Shown: positions 25,117 through 32,914 of the stretch, piece after piece | Layout: every line of letters begins with the position of its first letter | How positions within the stretch are numbered: position 1 is the first letter of the stretch | Assembly (NCBI GenBank): GCA_965204545.1 | Contig: CBDBFA010000003.1 | Location: forward strand, 1,240,001-1,304,000 | Length of the DNA: 64,000 nt | Source of the DNA: JAABVD01 sp965204545 | GTDB lineage: Bacteria; Verrucomicrobiota; Verrucomicrobiia; Opitutales; UBA2995 | Direction: 5' to 3' | Notes under the pieces: model-generated | Database searches by the model: none | Seen by the model: only the letters and a program-made list of their open reading frames with translations | What the model was told of the DNA's origin: nothing | Position numbers and translations under genes: made by a program

Positions 25117-25773
25117 GTGAAGAATTGGTCAAAATGGACCATAGCGGACTTTTTGGAAGCTCTACCGGAACTCAAGCGAGTCAAGATTAAGGGCAAGGGA
25201 CCCTGCATATCCTGCCAGGGGAAAGCAGACATGGAAAAACATCGATGCGAGTGGGAGGGAACCTGCCCTGTCTGTGGAGGAGCGTTCTTCGCGACACCCA
25301 ACCCCAAACCGCTCCCTGGAACGCACTGGTTAACCCTGATCTACTGCAAGAACTGCGACCCGCAAAGCCGAACCGAGGAAGGGTCGAGAGCTTACAAGAC
25401 CATAATGAATAGGCTTCAGGAGAGACTGGAGAAGATGGATGCGGCCAAATTTAACAAAAACCCCGTCGTCATTAAAAACAGCTTCACCCCTTTGCATAAA
25501 GCGGCAATGAACAACAAGAACCCAGCCGTCATCACTGCTTTGGTGAAGGAAGGAGCCGATCCAAATGCTCAAAAAGGTAAGTACAGCCGTACCCCTTTAC
25601 ATTTGGCGGCTCAGTTCAACGAGAACCCCGAGATCATTATCGCTCTGTTGGATGCCGGAGCCGACCCAAGGGCGAAGGACATGTACGACAAGACCCCATG
25701 GGATTACGCGAAAGAAAACGGAGCTTTAAAAAACACAGACGCCTTTTGGCGTTTGCTTAATCTCCGATTTTAA
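25117..25773 (+). CDS. Zinc-ribbon / ankyrin-repeat protein
   Basis: A 218-aa cytoplasmic protein. Residues ~30-90 hold two CxxC pairs plus extra cysteines (CISCQG, CPVCGG, YCKNCD), a zinc ribbon. Residues ~120-190 hold two ankyrin repeats (TPLHKAAMNNKNPAVITALVKEG; TPLHLAAQFNENPEIIIALLDAG), then the family cap PWDYAKEN...DAFWRLLNLRF. The start is GTG. Unlike the 21542 and 61039 relatives it has no signal peptide. It ends 21 bp before a helicase gene, suggesting an operon in which the ankyrin protein binds the helicase or its trigger. Confidence 0.75.
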   Translation: MKNWSKWTIADFLEALPELKRVKIKGKGPCISCQGKADMEKHRCEWEGTCPVCGGAFFATPNPKPLPGTHWLTLIYCKNCDPQSRTEEGSRAYKTIMNRLQERLEKMDAAKFNKNPVVIKNSFTPLHKAAMNNKNPAVITALVKEGADPNAQKGKYSRTPLHLAAQFNENPEIIIALLDAGADPRAKDMYDKTPWDYAKENGALKNTDAFWRLLNLRF

Positions 25774-25794
25774 CCTCCCAACCCTAGAATCATT

Positions 25795-28350
25795 ATGAAA
25801 TTCCTCGTTAGGTTTTGGAGAAGATTCTTTCCGAAGCCGGAACCTAAATCCTTTCCAAAACTGGAGGCTAAGTCTATTCCGAAGCCCCTGCCCAAATCCT
25901 ATCCGAAGCCGGGACCTACGAAAACCCAATCCTTGCTTCTTAAGCATAAGGAACTTTTCGACGGTCTGATCAAGGATCCCCTTACCCAAGAGCCGAAACC
26001 CCTTACCGAAGAGCAGAGACTTTGCATAGTCGATGATTCCTACAGAACTTTGGTAATTGCCTCGGCAGGTTCGGGAAAGACCACCACGCTGTTGGGAAAA
26101 TACGTTTATCTGTTAAAGGAAGGGCTAGCCACCCCGCGGGAAATTTTGGTTCTAGCTTTTAACAAAAAAATAAAGCAGGAAATCGAGAAAAAAATAAAAA
26201 GTCTTGTCCCGTTGGGGTATCACCCCGTGGTCCATACTTTTCACGGATTTGGTCTCAAATTGAATGAGAGAGCTGAGGGGAAAAAAAAAGTGGATTTCCT
26301 CGCGGAATCCTCCTCAAACGGCTTATTGGACACGGATAAAATGCGCAAGATTATCGAGAAGGCAAAATGCATAGATCCCAGAATAGAGGAGTGGATTTCA
26401 TTGTTCAGAGCGTTGTGTCCGCACCACCAGATAGAGCATTTCGCTAAGAATCGAAGGGAGTATGAGGAAGCCTTCGGGACCTACCCCTACAATAGGAAAT
26501 CGTTCCGTTCCAGTAGAGATAGAGATTTTCAAGAACAGCGAATTCCGAGTCTTGATGAAAGGTATTGGGTTAGGTCTCAGCAGGAGCTTGCGATCATAAA
26601 CGACCTGATAATTAAGGGAGTCAACGTGGAGTATGAAAGGCCCTATCCCGGAGGAAGTGTAATTCCAGATTTTTATTACCCGGAAATAAATCTCTGGCAT
26701 GAGCACTTTGCCATCCGAAAGGACGGAACCTCTTCCATTCCTGGGTATGAGGAAAAGTACCGCCAGAAAAGGAAGTTCTACGAGCAACAGGGCGGGGACT
26801 TCCTTTTCACTTTCAGTTGGGAATACGACGAGGGCACCGTACTCAAGAGGATTTTCCGAAAACTTAAGAAAAAGGGCATCTCCTTTGATCCTCCCCCTGG
26901 AGAAATAATCGAAAAACGCCTCAAGAAGCTTTACAAGGACGATACCTACAACCTGATCGCAAAATGCATAAAGCTTTCCAAGGCGAACGATTTTTCTAGG
27001 AAAGACCTTTCCGTTCGCCTGGATTCCCTGCCCGACAGGACTAGAAGCAGTCATTTTAATATGTTTTTCCTTCCGCTTCTCAAAACCTACGAAAAGATTC
27101 TTCGCGAAAACGGTACCATAGATTTTGAAGACATGATCCTTCGGCCGACCCGCCATCTGAGGTCGGCAGGGAGGAAGAGGCTGCTTCCTTGCCGGTACAA
27201 GTATGTTCTTGTGGATGAATTCCAGGACATATCCAGATCCAGAAAGAATTTTCTAGCCGAGATAATTGATCCTGAAACCCGTCTTTTCGTGGTGGGAGAC
27301 GACTGGCAGTCTATTTACAGGTTTACAGGATCAAACAGCATGGTGATGAAGGAGTTCATGGAATCCGAGAGTCCGCTGGCTTTCGAGAACTGGGTATCCA
27401 GTCGGGAGGGCCATTTGTATAAGCCCCGAGTGTACAGGATTCAAGAAACGTTTCGAAACTGCAAACCGATCTCTGATGTTGCTTCTGAGTTTATTCAGAA
27501 AAACCCGGCCCAGATCAGAAAATCCGTCCGGGCGCGCCAGCCGGAGGACAATTCCCCTGCCGTCTACATCTGTTCCGTTGATGGTTACGACAACGAAAAC
27601 TTGAAAAAGGTTTTAGACCTTATCCCGAGATCGAATATGGACAAGGGAGTGTCCATATTGGGGCGAAAAAACAAAGATATCAAGGCCATACGCTTCACTA
27701 AGGACCTCCTGGCTTACAGGCGCGACCTTAAGATAACAAAGGAAAAAACGATCCACAGATCAAAAGGACTTGGAAATGATATTGTCATAGTAGTGGGAAT
27801 GGATTCAGGAATGAGGGGTTTTCCTAATAATGGAGGGGAAGATCCCTTGATTTCCATCTTTCTTCCTCCCGTGGATGACTACCCGAATTCGGAAGAGAGG
27901 CGGGTTATGTACGTGGCCATGACCCGTGCCAAGGAGAAGGTATTTCTCGTCAACCAGTCCGTTCAGCCATCATCGTTTACGGAGGAGGTAAAGGAAATAT
28001 GCAGGCACCTGGACATAAAGATAAATAATGTCGTTTTAAAAAGAGATGTCGTCAAGCCATGCCCTAAGTGTCTAAGCAAAGGAATGGTCCAAGGAATGTG
28101 GAAAGGTGCTCTTGAAAGGAAGGTGGTGAGAAATAATCCTCCATATTCCATATTTTTAGGATGCACGAATTTCGCTAGAAGAGGTTGCCGCTACACGGAA
28201 AAAATAGCCCCCTGTCCTGCATGTTTAACGAAAGGCAAAACCTCCCGGTTAGAGGTGGGGTTTAATGAAGGCATACAAAGACACGAGGTGTTTTGCCCTA
28301 ATTGCGATTACCGCAAGGATTACGATTCATTCAAGCGGAAGATAACCTAA
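25795..28350 (+). CDS. UvrD/helicase IV-like SF1 helicase with nuclease-like insert and zinc fingers
   Basis: An 851-aa protein. A Pro/Lys-rich repetitive leader (about residues 13-42) precedes the helicase core: Walker A ASAGSGKTTT (90-98), LAFNKK (motif Ia), Walker B DEFQDIS (~475), GDDWQSIYRFTGSN (~502) and YVAMTRAKEK (~705). Residues ~260-370 insert a PD-(D/E)XK-like region (SQQELAIINDLI, VIPDFYYPEINLWHEH), as seen in helicase IV relatives; its expected ExK is poorly kept. The end carries three CxxC groups (CPKCLSKG, CPACLTKG, FCPNCDY), topoisomerase-type zinc fingers. Such helicases act in DNA repair or as defence genes; the setting favours defence. Confidence 0.85.
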   Translation: MKFLVRFWRRFFPKPEPKSFPKLEAKSIPKPLPKSYPKPGPTKTQSLLLKHKELFDGLIKDPLTQEPKPLTEEQRLCIVDDSYRTLVIASAGSGKTTTLLGKYVYLLKEGLATPREILVLAFNKKIKQEIEKKIKSLVPLGYHPVVHTFHGFGLKLNERAEGKKKVDFLAESSSNGLLDTDKMRKIIEKAKCIDPRIEEWISLFRALCPHHQIEHFAKNRREYEEAFGTYPYNRKSFRSSRDRDFQEQRIPSLDERYWVRSQQELAIINDLIIKGVNVEYERPYPGGSVIPDFYYPEINLWHEHFAIRKDGTSSIPGYEEKYRQKRKFYEQQGGDFLFTFSWEYDEGTVLKRIFRKLKKKGISFDPPPGEIIEKRLKKLYKDDTYNLIAKCIKLSKANDFSRKDLSVRLDSLPDRTRSSHFNMFFLPLLKTYEKILRENGTIDFEDMILRPTRHLRSAGRKRLLPCRYKYVLVDEFQDISRSRKNFLAEIIDPETRLFVVGDDWQSIYRFTGSNSMVMKEFMESESPLAFENWVSSREGHLYKPRVYRIQETFRNCKPISDVASEFIQKNPAQIRKSVRARQPEDNSPAVYICSVDGYDNENLKKVLDLIPRSNMDKGVSILGRKNKDIKAIRFTKDLLAYRRDLKITKEKTIHRSKGLGNDIVIVVGMDSGMRGFPNNGGEDPLISIFLPPVDDYPNSEERRVMYVAMTRAKEKVFLVNQSVQPSSFTEEVKEICRHLDIKINNVVLKRDVVKPCPKCLSKGMVQGMWKGALERKVVRNNPPYSIFLGCTNFARRGCRYTEKIAPCPACLTKGKTSRLEVGFNEGIQRHEVFCPNCDYRKDYDSFKRKIT

Positions 28351-28573
28351 GACCTGCGACAAGAAAATTTCCAACCCCAAGATTTCTCGAACTTGAGACA
28401 ACTAAGTCCCCAATAACACCAAAGCAAAGTGTAAGGGTGTGCTGCTGTTCTCAGTTCGTGCTATCGGAAAAAGGTGCCGAATGTGTGTAAAATTGCGACT
28501 ATTCCTCGAATGACGAATTTTCAATTAGACAGTGAGAACGAAAATTCCATATTCCATCTAAAACTATCATTTG

Positions 28574-31500
28574 ATGGGGAGCGGAGAAACACAACAAAGG
28601 TTGGCTGCAATCACAGACCAAGGCTTGTTTGAACGTCTTGCAACCGCCGTATTGCGTCAGGCGGAGCCTCTATGTCGCCATCTCGCTCATCCTGGTGTCA
28701 ACTTGGCAGGCAAGACGGTTAAAAGCACGGTGGATGGCATCACGTTTGCACAAGGGGCAAACCCGTCGCACATGATTGCGGTTCATCATACGACTTGTAA
28801 AAGGAAGGACCTCAAAGGCAAATGGTTGCTTGATCCGGCTGAGGTCCAGCCGCGAGGAGGCGGAAAGCCAACCGCTCCCGCTGGGGACCTCATAAAGACG
28901 GCCACACTATTCGCAGAGCAAAAGTGCCAGATACCTAATCTGGAGGCGACGCTTTTCCTGACGACGAACAAGGAACCACCGGACAAACTAATCTGTGACG
29001 TCCATAAGGCCGGGCACATAGCAGGACTTGACGTTATCATTTGGCCAAGGTCGCTTATTGCAGATTTTCTCGACTTCGAGCCAAAGGGCCAGTGGATTCG
29101 CAATTATTTTTTGGGAATTGACCAAGAGCGCTTGTCTGAAGAGCTACTGCATGAAATTTCGCGACGCAGCCTTGAATGCAGTGATCTGCCCGACGACAGC
29201 AATTTGTGGATTGACCGTCAATTTGACCAAAAATTGGAAAAGGCTACCGGCCGTGACGTAGTTTTTATCGTTGGCGAGTCAGGTTTCGGGAAAAGCGTAG
29301 CGTGTCACAAACGCCTCAAAGCACATGTCAAAGCGGGAGGTTTTGGATTTGTAATCCCGCATAGAATAATTGATGGAGCCTTGTCCTTAGATCAAGCGAT
29401 TGAGATGACGCTCCAACAACTACATCCTTCTCTTGTTTCCGGGGAAGGAAGTGGGGCGCGTGCTCTGGTATCAGAACACACTCCATTGCTGATGGTGGTG
29501 GAGGATATCAACAAATCTGGGCAGCCAACTTCGATCGTTGAAAAATTAGTAAGTTGGAGCACTCAAAAGAAGGAACTTAATCAGACGGCAAACTGGCAGC
29601 TTTTCTGCCCGGTTTGGCCCAGGATACTCCTATCACTTGGGGATCAACTCCGCAAGATGATCAATGAGCTAGTACTCCCAGCATCTTCCTTTACGGCAGA
29701 GGAAGCCACGATTGCTGTGCAACATCGTTGGGAGCATGCGGGGGTCTCAATCTCAAAACTCGACGCTGAGGCAGTAACATCTGTCCTCGGTCAGGACCCT
29801 CTCCTCATTGCCCTGCAAGACCCTACGAAAATGCCGAATCCCAACAATGCTGTTCAATCGTTTATTGATGGAAGCCTTGACCGGCTTGCTGGTGTTCGCG
29901 GGGAGTTTACAGCAGGGGAGTATCGGCGAGGTTTAAGACACCTCTCAACTAGGATGCTTGAACTACCTTGCTTTGACCTTTCTATGACTGCTGTTGTGTC
30001 TTGGTTTAGCGACACGCAAGAGGTTGTAAAAATCCTCCGGCATATCGCTCATTTCGGAGAAATTATTCGTATTAGTGGACCTTCCACCGACGAGCGTCTT
30101 TCATTTCGTCATGACCGTGTCCGCGACTGGCTCCTTGCTGACGCTGTGGCTGACCTTATGAGCCGTGAAGCCATACCCGACGCCATGGTAAAGGATCCTT
30201 TTTTTGCGGAAATCTTCGGCACTTCGCTTGTACGAAACAACATTCCAATTGTAATGGTTGAAAAGGTTCGAATTGCCAATCCCCTTGCCTTGTTCTGCGC
30301 GATGCGCGTCTTCGGCGAGCCAACAAATGATCTCCACCATGCCATCATAAAGGCTGCCATAGCGTGGTTAGATGATGAAGGAACCCATGGCCCCCAAAAC
30401 AATAATCTACGCTGGACCGCTCTTCGTATCCTATCTGAAACTGATGGGCAATACGTCACTTCGCTCGTTGAGAGCTTTTTGCAAGAAAAGGACAATTGGT
30501 GGGGGTTGCGTGCCAGATTCCGGAATGGCGATTTTGTGGCAGGTATTAAACTTTGCTCTGAACACCGGCCTGGGAGAAGAGTAGTCGGGCATCTCGAATT
30601 GATCGATCATGTTCAGAGGTGCTGGAATAAGGCGCTGGTTTGCCAAATTGATGATCTCCTACGCAACGACCAACTTACGCCCTGCGACAGGTCTGGCACT
30701 TTGAGGCTAGCTGGCTACCTAGGTGATCCGAGACTAGCTGGCGCAATTAAGACATCCTGGTTGGCGGATAGCGGTCGGGATGAAAGGCTCGCGGATTATT
30801 TGTGGGCTGGTGCCCAATGCTGTGGGGATCATCCTTCAAGACTGCTGGCACCTGTCTGCGATACTTGGGCTAAACTACCTGATGAAACAGAAGAAGGGCA
30901 TTCAGCTTCACCCCGTGACAACCTCGCTGCATATACAATTCGTTGGGCATTTCGGGACAAACTCCCTGAACCAGCATGTCGTTACTTCATAGAGCGCGCA
31001 CAATCATCTGATTTGCAATGGCCAATCACTTACATGTTGCATGATATTGATCACCCCGATGCAGTTGAGTTTGTCGCCCGGGAACTTGCTGCAAAAGACG
31101 AACAGCTTGAAGGTACAGAGAGTTACTCGCATTTCGCAACGACCGTCAGTGATGCATGGCACCGGTTCCAAGAAAAAACGGGCTGCGCGATGTCGAACGC
31201 TTCCCGAAATCGACTCTATGAATTATGGACCAATAAAGGCACCGGAAAATATTTAAGAAAACAGGCCTTCAAAATTTGGTGTTCCACTATTGAAAACGAA
31301 GACATTCCCATCCTTCAAACCCTCTCCACCGATAAAGGTCTCGGGGATGAAGCCCTATTTCAACGGCTTCGGCGAGGTGACCGTGAAGCTATAGCTGGTC
31401 TGGTTGAGAAATTGAAGAATGACAACCCTGGCTATTGGTGGCAAGCGGGACGGTATATCTGGTCGGATGATCTGACTGAAAGCCTTGACGATGCACTAGT

Positions 31501-32266
31501 TCGTCGTGGCGAACGGGTGGAAAGAAAATGGGAATTTAATGACTTAAGCTGGGAAGACAGGATTCTTTCTGAGCGCTTGATGGAGCTTCCAGCCCGGACA
31601 GCGGAACAATTGCTAATTAAACACTGGGATCATTTGTGTTACGTTCCCTATTTCGTGCAAGCGGCTTTTTATACCACTACCCCACGCCTCACTGAACTTG
31701 CTGAAAAGGCAGTTGCCGAATGCCCGGAACCTAAATCTTTATTCAAATTTGTGACTATGAATTTTGGAACTCGGACAACGGGCCGAACGGGGATTACACG
31801 AATTGAACAGATTGAAGTCTTGTTGCCCTACTTCGATTATCTTGACGTTTCGGACATTTTGAGCCTTTGGGAAGTATGTAACAGCCAAAGCTGGTTCCAA
31901 TTCCGCCGCAAGCACTTTGACGCTCGGGTGAAGTCGAGCAATGCGAACGTTTATGTAGATGACAACATGGCTTTGAAAGACCTTGACCGCTTCTTTAACG
32001 AAGGGGGAAGGTTTTGGGCTGACCTTTGGACTTCAAGGTTTCGCGAAACCGGTGTCTCTGTTGATCACATGATGGAAACCGTACAGAGGTGGCTTAAACG
32101 TCATACAGATATTAGGGCCCTTAGGATGGCGGCAGAAATTGTAATTCAAGCTGGTAAACGTTGCCACTTAATTATCTTGCACAATCATAAGATTGAGACG
32201 GCAGACCGAGCTGACCTCATTATTTCAAATGCTGAATTTGCGTTGAAACGGCGATCACTAAACTAA
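28574..32266 (+). CDS. Large STAND-like ATPase with N-terminal REase-like domain (Avs-type defence candidate)
   Basis: A 1230-aa protein. The N-terminal ~200 residues (VDGITFAQG...SHMIAVHHTTCKR, TLFLTTNKEP, IIWPRSLIADFL) look like a restriction-endonuclease-fold effector, with Asp at VDG but HHTT in place of an ExK. The ATPase core has Walker A VGESGFGKSV (233-242) and Walker B LLMVVED (305-311). The C-terminal ~800 residues are helical repeats, as in sensor arms. An effector-NTPase-repeat order is that of STAND immune proteins (Avs and relatives) that sense phage proteins. ATG at 28574 is preferred to TTG at 28571. No partner gene overlaps. The effector activity is inferred. Confidence 0.65.
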   Translation: MGSGETQQRLAAITDQGLFERLATAVLRQAEPLCRHLAHPGVNLAGKTVKSTVDGITFAQGANPSHMIAVHHTTCKRKDLKGKWLLDPAEVQPRGGGKPTAPAGDLIKTATLFAEQKCQIPNLEATLFLTTNKEPPDKLICDVHKAGHIAGLDVIIWPRSLIADFLDFEPKGQWIRNYFLGIDQERLSEELLHEISRRSLECSDLPDDSNLWIDRQFDQKLEKATGRDVVFIVGESGFGKSVACHKRLKAHVKAGGFGFVIPHRIIDGALSLDQAIEMTLQQLHPSLVSGEGSGARALVSEHTPLLMVVEDINKSGQPTSIVEKLVSWSTQKKELNQTANWQLFCPVWPRILLSLGDQLRKMINELVLPASSFTAEEATIAVQHRWEHAGVSISKLDAEAVTSVLGQDPLLIALQDPTKMPNPNNAVQSFIDGSLDRLAGVRGEFTAGEYRRGLRHLSTRMLELPCFDLSMTAVVSWFSDTQEVVKILRHIAHFGEIIRISGPSTDERLSFRHDRVRDWLLADAVADLMSREAIPDAMVKDPFFAEIFGTSLVRNNIPIVMVEKVRIANPLALFCAMRVFGEPTNDLHHAIIKAAIAWLDDEGTHGPQNNNLRWTALRILSETDGQYVTSLVESFLQEKDNWWGLRARFRNGDFVAGIKLCSEHRPGRRVVGHLELIDHVQRCWNKALVCQIDDLLRNDQLTPCDRSGTLRLAGYLGDPRLAGAIKTSWLADSGRDERLADYLWAGAQCCGDHPSRLLAPVCDTWAKLPDETEEGHSASPRDNLAAYTIRWAFRDKLPEPACRYFIERAQSSDLQWPITYMLHDIDHPDAVEFVARELAAKDEQLEGTESYSHFATTVSDAWHRFQEKTGCAMSNASRNRLYELWTNKGTGKYLRKQAFKIWCSTIENEDIPILQTLSTDKGLGDEALFQRLRRGDREAIAGLVEKLKNDNPGYWWQAGRYIWSDDLTESLDDALVRRGERVERKWEFNDLSWEDRILSERLMELPARTAEQLLIKHWDHLCYVPYFVQAAFYTTTPRLTELAEKAVAECPEPKSLFKFVTMNFGTRTTGRTGITRIEQIEVLLPYFDYLDVSDILSLWEVCNSQSWFQFRRKHFDARVKSSNANVYVDDNMALKDLDRFFNEGGRFWADLWTSRFRETGVSVDHMMETVQRWLKRHTDIRALRMAAEIVIQAGKRCHLIILHNHKIETADRADLIISNAEFALKRRSLN

Positions 32267-32914
32267 TTTTTCCCTAATTTTTTTGGAGTCTCATTTGGTT
32301 TGGTACGAAGTTTAGGGTTCGTTCTCCACCTATCCAAGTGGAGGGAAGGGAGTCTACAGGATAGTGTAGGGGCAAACAGTGAAGATGGCCACATAGAGTC
32401 GTGTGGATCGTCAGGGTGATAGGGGCGATTGCCCATAGCGGCGAGACGGGCGTACAAGGGATAGAATTTGGAGAAGTGCTGATTTGAACGCGTTGGAATT
32501 TGAAACAAACGCTTGCGGTTTGCTTAGTTCGCCAGGACATTAGCCCGCATGTCTCACAAATTTTCTACTGCGCGTCCGAATCCCGGCACTGGAGCGGGAA
32601 TCGCTGGAATCGCGACTTTGCAGGGTGTCGACCCAGCTTCACCCGCGAATCTGCACGAAACCCGCACCAGCACTCGGTCTTCGATCGCTCGCTACGAATT
32701 TTGTGAGAAATGCGGGGTAGGTCTTCTCTTTGGAATGATTGCCTCGAATTTCGCAATAATAACCATCACTAGTTTTGCATTTGTGGTGGCAACCATTTGC
32801 CCAGATAGATATGGGAGTATTACAATTGAAGCAGCAAAGTATCTTTAAGCCAAATTGTGACCTGTGCCTTAGATGCGTAGGAATTGGAATGATGGTTGTA
32901 CTACATAGTCGGTT
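32267..32914. other. Non-coding region containing a MITE-like unit
   Basis: No gene is supported. The part from 32544 to 32716 is a short unit with terminal inverted repeats (separate entry). The rest shows no conserved coding frame. The promoter of the methyltransferase gene should be in the AT-rich stretch 32740-32910. Confidence 0.55.
32544..32716. repeat. MITE-like unit with ~20-bp terminal inverted repeats
   Basis: The ends are cccgcatgtctcacaaattt (32544-32563) and the inverted CCCGCATTTCTCACAAAATT (32697-32716), 18 of 20 matching. The right-end sequence occurs exactly, 20 of 20, at 16378-16397, just after the TonB receptor stop and 3 bp outside the left end of the mobile element. The interior is GC-rich without an ORF. 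It looks like a non-autonomous mobile or REP-like repeat shared by host and element. Confidence 0.7.
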
